Below are positions 13,701 to 21,100 of a stretch of 64,000 nucleotides of DNA, piece after piece; the stretch's first letter is position 1, and each line of letters starts with the position of its first letter. The DNA comes from Lachnoanaerobaculum umeaense. GTDB taxonomy: Bacteria; Bacillota; Clostridia; Lachnospirales; Lachnospiraceae. A model generated the notes under the pieces. That model made no database searches. It worked only from the letters and a program-made list of their open reading frames with translations, and was not told where the DNA came from. A program made the translations under genes and the position numbers. The stretch is taken from positions 124,001 through 188,000 of the forward strand of contig NZ_CP032364.1 in assembly GCF_003589745.1 (NCBI RefSeq), given 5' to 3'.

Positions 13701-14135
13701 GAAGGAAGTATCCCTTCAAGGATAGCTACCCCAAGCCAGATAAATCGTCCAGGTGATAGATATCAGGATTTGGTAATCAGACCGACTGCAACCCCATCCA
13801 TAGCAACATCATCAAATGTAAGCAGAGGAGGAAGCACAGGTGCAGGAGGAAGTAGTACGCTAAGAACTGATAAGGTGAATACAGTGACAGAAGGAAAGTC
13901 AAAGAGTGACAAGGAATTAATCTTGATAGATAATGCAACACCATCAAGAGAGCCACAAAAGTCAGATTATCAAAAAGAAACAAAGCAAACGACATCAGCA
14001 ACATCAGCAACAAGAATCGGATTATCGGTTCCAAAGACAGAAGATACAAAAGATATGAGAGGATATATATTTGCTCTTATAACATCACTGACAGCTGTAA
14101 TGGCACTTGCACTCAAGAAAAAAGAAGATAGATAA
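4779..14135 (+). CDS. Giant MucBP-repeat cell-wall surface protein (3118 aa)
   Basis: The start is set by AGGAGG four bases upstream. Residues 1-30 form a signal peptide (basic start, hydrophobic core, VYAG). Residues about 31-940 are a non-repetitive adhesin-like region whose last part (about 770-940) resembles DUF11-like Gram-positive surface modules. An SdrD-B-like domain (KISGKIYYD ... GTYKVVITPG) lies at about 945-1035. From about 1086 to 2922 there are some 23 MucBP-type repeats, first alternating long (about 92 aa) and short (about 71 aa) forms and then short only. A Pro-Thr-Gly wall region, the ATPSQI/ATPSIATSSN segment and a C-terminal VPKTED signal with membrane helix and KKKEDR tail follow. 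It is probably exported by Sec and anchored by a sortase not in this window. Ligand unknown; mucin or glycan binding is inferred from the family. Confidence 0.93.
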   Translation: MNNLKKRLLAALLSFVMVFLSMGEFFTVYAGPPGIVNDPDIIAEVTYDRSVVNSRGNSDFYVGEEVSFYANITVSSITRSIPGAYGKLYLPKKIFPTVNATNISTWINRPSTNYLNIDSSSDTEYHIVKLKFNNLGGGTTQTVPFKGKIADFSLANNESYVIPYQVYDANDTLLESNNNTFTAKTYPIGYGSEDYNYRRSYQYVQGSSDLQSNNSLSNTLSTYVDFYTRRTNWPAPGTYHGTSFPQVGADRRKTRVTVQLPANENFDTTDSRNAGWTYDPVNHTISKEKNYPSNTYTSEGFYIRYNNQPTGTLNAPVEVTFPITWAYVNDDGSIDQASLEKSKSFARYASFPAIPPTDRGITAYKSASPWYLTFDDREESTVHKYDISTTWGWNTGTPVTYPTLGQKKGRIFSILDTPEVDMEFMGYQIKYPNLTGKVVDASGTEQTIPVLDATQKAALSNNQLIGTKPDGSEEVIATNVSITENSTMIDLPNPTHYTKINLKFTNPIEVQAPNGKVVVATYKFRLAESSYNNVKTILDAKPDNEQSYSDTYNRANVYGDDGASHQWNAQTRQMIRWAKIYAKESAHTTQNQNLGTKYLNEEFAMTDGIQFRHNLPERGRDVKNPKFFLLADPALEFKGMTTNYLGQPTFGPYLNNYRVEYNFKNTGKTAYIWDFPTFHLPKGSNYYTIGFYPRFKTTKNMAGGQNSIDTYMSWDNNEEAATDKVPGLYDDVLDLDNDGNTTEKFTSKKATYLYSPPLELILTKRSKRADSAETLYSTLTTPDSEQIVDYKLNIFNNSITGVSGFTFFDILPHVGDKAIAPDQQGNYADRGSTYRLGLTGPLDPNPNYTYEYSTTPVTEGNIAANYAGATWTSSVSDWSAVTMFRLKMKPGYTLASGSSDDITFRAKMPDTTPLDTTNKAVNTFAGFAGDSYTGAFEALSNVVIPKKYKISGKIYYDVPPAGGSGNGTYLTTDGDVPAAGRTVSLYDASGNPVLDESGNPMTTTANANGDYAFDNISRAGTYKVVITPGVGDTISTNRVTSTSLIIGNDFADGTQGSNPVFDTSVTLTPSDDKKTANAALVASNSTLKVKYVDMAGNPIPLDDGSGNVADTDSVHGFRDPYTVTPPTTLTGVANYEYAEPDLTNGRPLTGTLNPGQNVVVLKYKRKTAGNITVNHFEVGGSTQLYTPSGATAPSAETYVGTEKLGLSENLTNKEADIANFEYVSTDVTGAPSATSPTATGNTTVTYQTAPQTVTYRYKRKDAANITVNHYEVGGSTQLYTPAGAAAPSAETISGAGKLGTTQNLTNKASDIANFEYVSTDVTGAPSATTPTSTGATTLTHGNTPQTVTYYYKRKNAGDVIVHHYEQGTTIQLVPDVTLNGTNKLGLPYNTTTQTIPNFTVVTVPTNQNGTYQPGTQTVTYYYKRNDAGNVIVNFVEQGTNTPLKSPETKSGAGKLGLAYTTTPDTFANYELVSATPTNHTGNYPPAGSDITVTYVYRRKNAGNITVNHYEVGGSTQLYKPAGAATAGPENFNGSGKLGLSENLTNKAADIANYEYVSVDVSGASGASTPTATGDTSVTYQTGNQVVTYRYKRKDAANITVHHYIDGTTTELYTPAGAASPGPETISGSGKLGLTENLTNKEADIANYEFVGVDVSGAASATTPSATGATTLTHGNTAQTVIYKYRRKNAGNIVVNHYEVGGSTQLYTPAGAASPSAQTFDGSGKLGLVENLTNKEADIANYEYVNVEVSAAPGASTPTATGATGVTYQAGTQTVTYRYRRKNAANITVHHVEDGTTTELYTPAGAAAPSAETISGAGKLGTTENLNNRAADIANFEYVGIDVSGAPSATSPSSTGATTLTHGNNAQTVTYKYRRKDAGNVIVNYVEQGSNIPLKSPDTLNGSGKLGLPYTTTPQNFNNYELVSATPANHSGNYPPAGNDITVTYVYKRKNAGNITVNHFEVGTTNQLYKPLGAAAPSAETFNGTGKLGLSEDLTNKEAAIANYEYVSVDVSGASGANTPSATGDTTVTYIAGNQVVNYYYKRKDASNITVHHIEDGTNTELYTPAGAAGPSPEVISGSGKLGTNENLTNKEANIANFEYVSVDVSGAPSATTPSATGATTLTHGNSPQTVIYKYRRKDVGNVIVHHYEQGTTTPVSPDENLSGVGKSGLTYTTSPATVANYTVVSTTPTNHTGTYPNSGTTVVTYEYVRNDGGNVIVHHYEDGTTTPLVPDTTLNGSGKLGLPYTTTEHNIPNFTLVAQPANKNGTYTSGNQEVTYFYRRNDAGNVLVHHYEAGTTTSVSPDENLSGAGKSGLTYNTSPATVVNYTVVSSTPTDHTGTYPNSGTTVVTYEYVRNNAGNVIVHHYEDGTTTPLVPDTTLNGSGKLGLPYTTTEHSIPNFTLVAQPSNKNGTYTSGNQEVTYFYRRNDAGNVLVHHYEQGTTTSVSPDENLSGAGKSGLTYNTSPATVANFTVVNATPTDHTGTYPSSGTTVVTYEYVRNDAQSVTVKYVEQGSGTPLDTDDVMGGAGKLGLPYTTTEKNIPNYELVAQPVNKNGTYTNTPQTVIYEYRRMPAGDVTSIYVDEDGNEIDIPETQSGTGKLGLPYTTTSKTIPNFTLVSIPTNANGTFIPGPQTVTYVYRRADAGDVTVYHKSVYDNSDLSTPTVLDGSRKLGLPYTTSPETYSDYEIDTVPSNATGTYVSGSQSVTYLYKRKQSGGVVVNYLDNHGNRIETPDTITGSDNVGLPYTTTPKTIPNYRLITVPPNANGVFTVPPITVNYIYKHEDAGDVVIEHIDENGNVPLETPEVLDGSEKLGESYTSSSKVFDNYDLISVPSNANGVFTSGSQSVTYVYRRKDAGDVIAHYVDTAGLPIESDEILDGSRSLGLPYETASKEIAGYTLLLVRGSETGVFSPGRIEVTYVYKKNPGQVIIPQPVIPVTPVTPGTIIPVTPGTIIPVTPGSITPISPVTPGGVTPVTPEGSIPSRIATPSQINRPGDRYQDLVIRPTATPSIATSSNVSRGGSTGAGGSSTLRTDKVNTVTEGKSKSDKELILIDNATPSREPQKSDYQKETKQTTSATSATRIGLSVPKTEDTKDMRGYIFALITSLTAVMALALKKKEDR
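13584..13631 (+). repeat. 24-bp tandem repeat in the wall-spanning Pro/Thr region
   Basis: Two identical 24-base units encode P-V-T-P-G-T-I-I, and a partial third copy follows. The repeat lies in the segment expected to thread through peptidoglycan, where copy number could set how far the adhesin projects. Confidence 0.75.
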
Positions 14136-14143
14136 TTTTTTCG

Positions 14144-14171
14144 GCTCCCGACTTAGGTTGGGGGCTTTTTT
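14144..14171 (+). terminator. Terminator of the 3118-aa surface protein gene
   Basis: A 9-bp stem (GCTCCCGAC / GTTGGGGGC) with a TTAG loop is followed by six T residues, starting 8 bases after the stop codon. Confidence 0.85.
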
Positions 14172-14255
14172 ATTAGATAAATTTATAAAGAAATTAGTTT
14201 TCAGTGTAATGTAGAATTAAAAAGATATCAATAGAGAATCATACTTATAGGTAAT

Positions 14256-14300
14256 AAAAATGCTGCCATCCTACGATTCAGTAATCGTAAAATGACAGCA
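14256..14300 (-). terminator. Terminator of the nrd operon
   Basis: On the minus strand TGCTGTCAT pairs with ATGGCAGCA and an inner stem TACGATT/AATCGTA stacks on it. A run of five T (plus-strand A at 14256-14260) follows. It lies just beyond the nrdB stop. Confidence 0.85.
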
Positions 14301-14310
14301 AATATATTAT

Positions 14311-15345
14311 TTAGAAATCTTCCCATCCGTCAATAGAAGAACTCATATTGTAACTTGTAACAGTTCCTTCGAAGAAATTAGACTTAACATTACCTTCGCC
14401 CTCAGTGTCGGCAAATCTTTCCAAATGTTTATAAGGATTTTTGTTAAAGCCTGAATATAGAGGCTCCAGGCCTAAAGACTTTAATCGTTCATTAGCCAGC
14501 CATTTTGTATAACCCTCAGTTGTCTGAGAAGTTATTCCAAGTACACGATTTCCTATTATATGCTCTGTCCAGCTAATTTCCTGCTCAACAGCAGTATTAA
14601 ACATGGAATAGATCGTTTCTGTAGAGAAAAACTCAGGGTAATCATTCTTTATTTCTTTAACAATACTTCTAAATAAAACAACATGTGAGAGCTCATCTCT
14701 GTTTATCAGTCTTATAATATCAGAGGTACCTACCATCTTATTTCTGCTTGCAAGAAGATAGAAGAAGTTAAAACCATTATAGAAATACAGTGACTCAAGC
14801 AAGTAGTTTGCTATTATGACCTTAGCAAAGTTCTCATCGGACTCTTCATCTATAAAATCCTGATAGATCTTTGCAATAAAACTGTTTCTTTCAAATAATA
14901 TCTTATCATCTCTCCATTTGTCATAGATTAGATCTCTACTTTGCTTTGGAAGTATGGATTCAATAATATATTGATAAGATTGAGAGTGAATTGACTCTTG
15001 GAAAGTTTGTATAGCTAGCAATAAATTCACCTCAGGTGCTGTGACATGGTCTGAAATATTAGGAATATTATTTGTCTGTATACTGTCAAGGAAGATCAAA
15101 AATGAAAGTATTCCGTCATAGGCTTCCCTTTCAGGTAAGGTCAAATTTTCATAGTCATTTTTATCTTTGGTTAAATCCACCTTTTCAGGTATCCAGAAAT
15201 TTGCCATCATAGTTCTGTAAAGGTGATTGGCCCACTGAAATCTAACATTATTCAAATTAAAAAGGTTTGTTGAATTACCCTTTATAATTTTCCTTGCACT
15301 TAATGTATCATCACCTGACGGATTAAATAATTTCTTTCTATCCAC
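14311..15345 (-). CDS. nrdB: Ribonucleotide reductase class I, beta (radical) subunit
   Basis: This is the 344-residue small subunit that houses the diiron centre and tyrosyl radical for deoxynucleotide synthesis. All expected ligands are visible: D87 (FLDSIQ), E117 and H120 (ESIHSQSY), E182 (LLESLYF), E216 and H219 (RDELSH). Y124 occupies the radical position four residues after H120, so it is not one of the radical-less variants. The C-terminal peptide ending SIDGWEDF would dock on the alpha subunit. Its start overlaps the end of nrdA by 8 bases, indicating coupled translation. With no nrdI nearby, class Ia-like is more likely than Ib. Confidence 0.95.
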   Translation of the reverse strand: MDRKKLFNPSGDDTLSARKIIKGNSTNLFNLNNVRFQWANHLYRTMMANFWIPEKVDLTKDKNDYENLTLPEREAYDGILSFLIFLDSIQTNNIPNISDHVTAPEVNLLLAIQTFQESIHSQSYQYIIESILPKQSRDLIYDKWRDDKILFERNSFIAKIYQDFIDEESDENFAKVIIANYLLESLYFYNGFNFFYLLASRNKMVGTSDIIRLINRDELSHVVLFRSIVKEIKNDYPEFFSTETIYSMFNTAVEQEISWTEHIIGNRVLGITSQTTEGYTKWLANERLKSLGLEPLYSGFNKNPYKHLERFADTEGEGNVKSNFFEGTVTSYNMSSSIDGWEDF

Positions 15346-17605
15346 TACAGCTTTCGCACTCCTCTTTATCTGAAATAGTATTCGTATTCTTTTGAATTGT
15401 TCTTATATAATAAACACTCTTGCAGCCCTCTTCCCAGGCAGTAATTAAAGTGTCATAAATATCTTTTGCTTTAATATTTTTGTTTAAGTCAAAGACCATT
15501 TCCATAGACACACCCTGTGTTATCCAAGAACCTATTTTTGCCATTATCTTTACATAGCTGACAGGATTTACATTTTTAAACTCAGGATAGAACCATGCCC
15601 TGTCCTTTAAATACTTAACTGTTCTAGGTATTGCCCCTCTTTGATTCTTTTCAATATAAAATCTTGAGAATGTAGGAGTTACAGATGCAGTTGATCCCAT
15701 CAGTAAAGATGTGGAAGTATTAGGTGCTATTGCTGTAAGCTCACCATTTCTTAGGCCGTTAGCCTCTACCAGGTAAAAAGCCTCATTCCATTCATCTTTA
15801 AATTTAGAGTTTGCTCCGTACCATTCTCTTTTCTTGCCGAAGAATATACTCTGATCCCATTTAGAACCCTTAAAGGCCTTGTAAGCTCCTCTTTCCTTTG
15901 CAAGCAATGCGGAAGATTTTACAGAATAAAGTGCTATTCTTTCAAATAGCTCATTTATCTCATTTATAGAGTCTTCATAAATCATATATTCTCTTGCCAG
16001 ATAGTCGGCAAGTCCCATTGCACCAACACCTACTGTTCTATAAAGTAAATTATGTTTATTGGATTCCTTTAAAGGAGTAACTGTCAAATCTATAGTATTA
16101 TCCAAAGCTCTTATTGCAAGGGCGACATGTTTTTCAATCTCATCAGAGGTAAGTTCAGCCAGATTAAGAGAGATAAGGTTACAAGTGTGAATTTCACCCA
16201 TATCGCTTTTTCTGATAGCTGTATTGCCATCTACTTCTTCCTCAAAATTCATAGTAGGTTTGAAGTTTGAAAAACTTTCCATACAGAGATTTCCATTACC
16301 TATCATACCCATATGAGAGTTGTGATTTACCTCATTTGCTCTGTCTTTAAAGAATATATAAGGCATTCCGGTTTCAAGCTGAGTTTTCATAATACTCTTA
16401 AATAGATCTTTGGCATTTAAAATCTTTTTAAGCTTGATATTATCGTCCTTTTCAAGCTTTTCATAGATTGATTCAAACTCATAACCATAAAGCTCACAAA
16501 GTTCAACACCGTATTTTCTTCTTATTTCATATGGATCAAGTAAAGTCCAGGATTCATTGTTTTTAACTCTCTTCATAAAGAGGTTGGAACATACTACCTG
16601 TGGATAGATATCATAGGCTTTTCCTCTTTGGTCACCATTCTCGGTTTGTAGTTCAAGGAATGATTCAATATCCAAATGCCAAGTATCCAAAGCCACTGTA
16701 GCGGCTCCGGCTCTTCTTCCCTGCTGATTTACGGCAACTGCTGTATCATTTATTATTCTGATCCATGGTACAACACCGCCACTTGCATTGTAGTATCCAT
16801 TTACCATAGAGCCCTTTGCTCTTATTCTTGAGACATTTATTCCTACGCCACCGCCGTTTTTACTGATTCTTGCTATAGAATCGATATTGTAGAATATAGA
16901 CTCTATATTGTCATCTATTGCTGTAATAAAGCATGATGATAAGTTTCCATTAGGGACTCTAAGGTTTGCAAGCATAGGAGTTGCAAGTGAGAGCTTTCTT
17001 AGAGACAATGCATTATAGAACTCTTTTACTATATTTACTCTGGGTTCACCGGGCTTTTCGTTTAAAGCCAACATCATAGATATTGCCATAAATGTTTCTT
17101 GCGGCAGTTCATAGGTTTTGCCTTTATGCTTAATTAAATACCTGTTAACAAGCATATTTGCTCCGGCATAGTCATAGACCATATCTCTGTCTATATCTAA
17201 GAGTGGAGCAATTTGATCTAATTCTTCTTTGGTATATGTTAACAGTCTTTTATCATACAGCCCCAGTTCGACCATATTATTTATAGTTTTTGAAAAATTA
17301 CCATAAGAGAATTTTCTGGAATGATAAACTTCACGCTCAGCTTCCATCATAAGAAGTCTACCTGCTACATAAGACCAGTCACTTTCTTCAAAGCTTGTCA
17401 TAGTGACAGCGGCATTTATTAAAGATGCCTGAATTTTCTGAGTAGTAATATTTTCCTCATAGATTGAATCTATATTACTTTCCAGTTCAATCATATTTAC
17501 TTCCAGACCGTCACAGGCTCTTAGAAGCTTTTCTCTTATTTTCTCTATATTTAAATCTTCAACTATGTTATTTCTATTTACAACCTTCCTTTTTTCACCG
17601 GACAT
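15338..17605 (-). CDS. nrdA: Ribonucleotide reductase class I, alpha (catalytic) subunit
   Basis: This 755-residue catalytic subunit reduces ribonucleoside diphosphates. An ATP-cone allosteric domain covers about residues 1-95. The active-site cysteine pair is at about 224 (LSSCFITAID) and 474 (IHTCNLIS), and the N-x-C-x-E radical motif (NLCMES) is at about 439-443. The C-terminus carries a CESC pair for re-reduction by a thioredoxin- or glutaredoxin-like donor, which fits the small NrdH-like gene directly upstream. The three genes are transcribed together on the minus strand behind tandem NrdR boxes. Length and motifs are normal for NrdA. Confidence 0.95.
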   Translation of the reverse strand: MSGEKRKVVNRNNIVEDLNIEKIREKLLRACDGLEVNMIELESNIDSIYEENITTQKIQASLINAAVTMTSFEESDWSYVAGRLLMMEAEREVYHSRKFSYGNFSKTINNMVELGLYDKRLLTYTKEELDQIAPLLDIDRDMVYDYAGANMLVNRYLIKHKGKTYELPQETFMAISMMLALNEKPGEPRVNIVKEFYNALSLRKLSLATPMLANLRVPNGNLSSCFITAIDDNIESIFYNIDSIARISKNGGGVGINVSRIRAKGSMVNGYYNASGGVVPWIRIINDTAVAVNQQGRRAGAATVALDTWHLDIESFLELQTENGDQRGKAYDIYPQVVCSNLFMKRVKNNESWTLLDPYEIRRKYGVELCELYGYEFESIYEKLEKDDNIKLKKILNAKDLFKSIMKTQLETGMPYIFFKDRANEVNHNSHMGMIGNGNLCMESFSNFKPTMNFEEEVDGNTAIRKSDMGEIHTCNLISLNLAELTSDEIEKHVALAIRALDNTIDLTVTPLKESNKHNLLYRTVGVGAMGLADYLAREYMIYEDSINEINELFERIALYSVKSSALLAKERGAYKAFKGSKWDQSIFFGKKREWYGANSKFKDEWNEAFYLVEANGLRNGELTAIAPNTSTSLLMGSTASVTPTFSRFYIEKNQRGAIPRTVKYLKDRAWFYPEFKNVNPVSYVKIMAKIGSWITQGVSMEMVFDLNKNIKAKDIYDTLITAWEEGCKSVYYIRTIQKNTNTISDKEECESCSG

Positions 17606-17808
17606 TATATCACCTGTAAGAAGGCTTCCATGGAGTATACATTATCATTGTATTCCACCACAGGTGCACTCATGATTCTTGCCTTACTTGCAACTATCAT
17701 AAGTGTTTTCATGTCTTCAATATACTCAAACTCAAGGTTTTTATTTTTTAATATGCTTTTTAAAGATACACATTTGCCACAGTTTTCTTTTCCATAAACT
17801 TTTATCAT
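17605..17808 (-). CDS. NrdH/glutaredoxin-like redox protein
   Basis: A 67-residue thioredoxin-fold protein with C-G-K-C near the N-terminus and a likely cis-proline (SAPVV) further on. It probably reduces the CxxC tail of NrdA, whose gene it overlaps by one base. I place the start at the internal ATG at 17808 because AAAGGAGCG lies 8 bases upstream. A frame extension to 17835 would put that ribosome site inside the coding region and lacks one of its own. It differs from classical NrdH (CVQC), so the donor assignment rests on context. Confidence 0.8.
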   Translation of the reverse strand: MIKVYGKENCGKCVSLKSILKNKNLEFEYIEDMKTLMIVASKARIMSAPVVEYNDNVYSMEAFLQVI

Positions 17809-17831
17809 TTTTAAACGCTCCTTTAAATTAT

Positions 17832-17876
17832 ACATATATATTGTGAATCAATGTATTTTTAGCACAATATATTGTG
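17832..17876 (-). promoter_or_regulatory. Tandem NrdR boxes upstream of the nrd operon
   Basis: Box 1 at 17863-17876 is the perfect palindrome CACAATATATTGTG. Box 2 at 17832-17845 is ACATATATATTGTG. Their start-to-start distance is exactly 31 bp, about three helical turns, as known for NrdR operators. The boxes lie just downstream of a minus-strand -10 (TATAAT at 17896-17901), so NrdR-ATP/dATP binding should repress nrdH-nrdA-nrdB. Confidence 0.85.
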
Positions 17877-17895
17877 TTATCAGTCTAATGATTTT

Positions 17896-17939
17896 ATTAT
17901 ATAAAACCAAAAAAGTAAAGTATATATTTTGGTTTTATA
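17896..17939 (-). promoter_or_regulatory. nrd promoter -10 with overlapping 13-bp inverted repeat
   Basis: TATAAT on the minus strand (17896-17901) is the best -10 for the nrd operon; the -35 is poor. A perfect inverted repeat, TATAAAACCAAAA (17900-17912) and TTTTGGTTTTATA (17927-17939) with a 14-base spacer, overlaps it and could be an operator for a second regulator. Confidence 0.5.
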
Positions 17940-18120
17940 AAAATATATTTTTCTTGCCGGTGATTTTACTTCATATGGGTAATAAAAGTGTAAATAAATG
18001 ACTATAGCAATTATTCCTAAAAGGGTATAAAATGAAAGTTACAAATGATATTAAAAAAATGCGTGTTCAGTATACAATTGATTAACGAATTAAAGATAAA
18101 AAATTTTCAGGGGAGAATTT

Positions 18121-21100
18121 ATGGTAAAAAAATCAGTACACTACTTTTTATTACTTGTTTTTTCAATACTGCTATCACTATTGCCATCACCGAGAATAGT
18201 CCATGCTACCGGAGGAGGTAGTGCGATAACTACGGATATCAGATATGCTATAACCGGACAGACTACAGCTATGGCAGGGCAGAAGGAGTCTTACTATGTG
18301 ACAAATACTCTTTCGGGAGCAGTGTCAACATTGTACAATCCTTTTACATATGTGTATCTGGATAAGAGTATATTTTCAAATCCGGCGGCATCTGATATTA
18401 CTTTGGCATCAGGAGCCACAAGTGTAAATATACTTAATGATCCTAATTACTATATTATAAAGATAAATTACAGTAGACTTGACACCGGATACGCAGCAGT
18501 ACCGATAAAGCTCACTTTAAAAAATGCATCTGTACAAAACGGAGAGGTTTTCAATGTTCCTGTAAAGCTTTTTGAGTCAGGTAAAAATCCGGCAACAGAT
18601 ACTCCTTTGGCAAGTTCAACAAGTCAGTTTACAGCAAAGACATTTCCGGTAGGAATACTTTACCCAAATGATGCAGCTTCTGCAACTCTTGCTACTATAA
18701 ATATAAGAGAAGAGTATGTTTCAGATGATGAAACAAATGCTGCTCACAACAGATTGTCTACAAGTTTTGTTACCTCTATGAGCGGAGACGGTTATGCAGG
18801 TCCGGCAAATGTAAACAATGGTGCGGTATCACTTGTACCTTCAGGTGTAGGAGCCGGAATGGATAAGAGAAAGGTAGAGTTTAAGATAAAACTGGCAGAT
18901 AATGCGGTTTGGGATCCATCTTTACCGAATAATGCAAACTGGACATATAACAGTGCAGACCATACTATTACTCAACAAATTGATAAAGGGCTTGCGACCA
19001 GAATCAGACCGCCATTTTCTGTTAAATGGAATGGAAATCAGGAGGTTAAGCTAAATGATTGGACTCTGGCAGTTTTCGAACAGACAACCACTTTAGTAAA
19101 TACGGACGGAACACTTGATAACTCCACAAGAAGATACGGGCAACTTCATTATAGAGCAAGATATGTCAGAAGAATACGTATTAAAAAGACTCTGCTTGGA
19201 GAAGGTGGAAGTAATGTTTCAAGAGATAGTGATTTAACATATAACTATCTTGTAAATGTAGATCAGTTTGGCGGTACCAGACCGACATCGGCTACAAGCG
19301 TTAAATTTAGAATAATAGAAGATGAGCCACAGATGAGCAGCTTATTGACGGGCTATGGGCTTAGGGTAAGACCTGAAAGACTTAGTGCGGCTGATTTGGC
19401 AAAACTCTCACATAATAAATTACAGGCTTCAAATAACAGAAGTAATTGGACAACTCTTGCTACCGATATTGTGCCGATTTCTGCAAATTCTTCTGAAGAA
19501 TACAGAGAGAATTCAATACCTACAACGTTGCCTACACCTGCATCATACAGGTATTACAGACTAATATTTGATGATGATATTACAATATCACAATTTGATG
19601 AAGAAGCGGTTGGCCTTGTTGTGCAGACAAAGCTTACACCGGCCACTCATACAGCATTTATAAATGAATTGAATGCCCATATAAATGATACACATTATAA
19701 GGTAGTAAGAAACTTTGGTAGAGTTAGAAACTCAAATGATGAAGAGCTTGGATATTCAAATGCGGATGCCTATATCAGAAATCCGTTTGCAAATATGAGG
19801 CTTATAAGTGAGGGAATGTCCATCAATGGAAATTCTGCGACATCTACAATAAGTACAGGAGGAAGATTAACAGTAGTACCGAGATTACAGTATTGGAGTG
19901 TACTGTGGGATGCCAGACCTGCAGTAAATCCTAAGCTTGTAGTGGTGGTAGATTCAGATCTTATATTTGATAATGCTGTTTCAACTCACGGAACCCTTAC
20001 TGCAAATTACTTTGACTTCAACCCAAATCCGACAGTTATACAAAACTATAAGGGAAATGCCGGAAAGACAGCGTATGAGTTTGAACTTACGAACCTTACA
20101 TTCCCCGGTTCTAAAGTAGCGGGATACGGTAATCAGATAAACGGTGTATTAGACCGTATCAGAGTTTCGTTTAAGGCCGGTGCCGGATTGGATGCAGGAC
20201 CTCATCAGATAAAGACAATACTCAGCTGGGATAATAACACTACATTTGCTGCAAGTTCAGCTCCGGGTATAATATACTCATCAGATAATGCGGATTTTCT
20301 TGACCCATATGATGCAAATAATAACGGAAATACAACAGACAGACTTTCTACATTGACATATAACTACACCTTTGTACCTCCACAGGCAATGGTGCTTGGA
20401 AAGAAAGTAAAACTTTCCACAGACAGTGTATACCAAACAAGTATAAAGGCCGATAAGGGAGATATCTTAGATTATCAGGTTAGAGTATGGAATAATACCA
20501 ATGACCAGGTGGAAAATCTTCATGTAATGGATGTCTTCCCATATGCAAATGATAAATTTATAGTAAAAGACGGCAGCGGAAATTATCTTGACAGAGATTC
20601 AAAAATATATCCGAAGGTTATATCGGGAGTGACTGCCAATAACTCTAAGTTTGATATTTACTATTCTACAGACGCTCCAAGTGCTACGATAGAAGGAAAT
20701 ATCGGGGCGACATGGTTACCTGCCGCAAGTATTACAGACTGGTCATCAGTTACCATGTTTAAGGCCGATTTAAAGTCGGGACAGAGTATAACGGCAGGAG
20801 AAGAGGTACTCTTTAATTATAAGGTGGAGATGCCTGATACCAAGGATAATCTTGCTACAGATACTGCAAATAACTCTGTATCTTCATGGAGAGGTAACAA
20901 TGTAGATGGTGCAAATGAGTTTACCGACTCAAAGGTAGGTACTCATAAGTACAATATTGCAACTCATGCCTTCTATGATTTAAATAATAACGGAACTTAT
21001 GACAGCACTGATTTAAATATTGCAAACAGACCATATATACTTGTAAAGCTTGATGCAACAGGAAATGAGACAGTGGTTGAATCAGGAACAACAGATTCAA

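Noticed and set aside
4779..14135. CRISPR-like regular repetition in the giant genes
   Set aside because: Repeats are 210-280 bp, in frame and translated into MucBP-type units; there are no short identical repeats with unique spacers.
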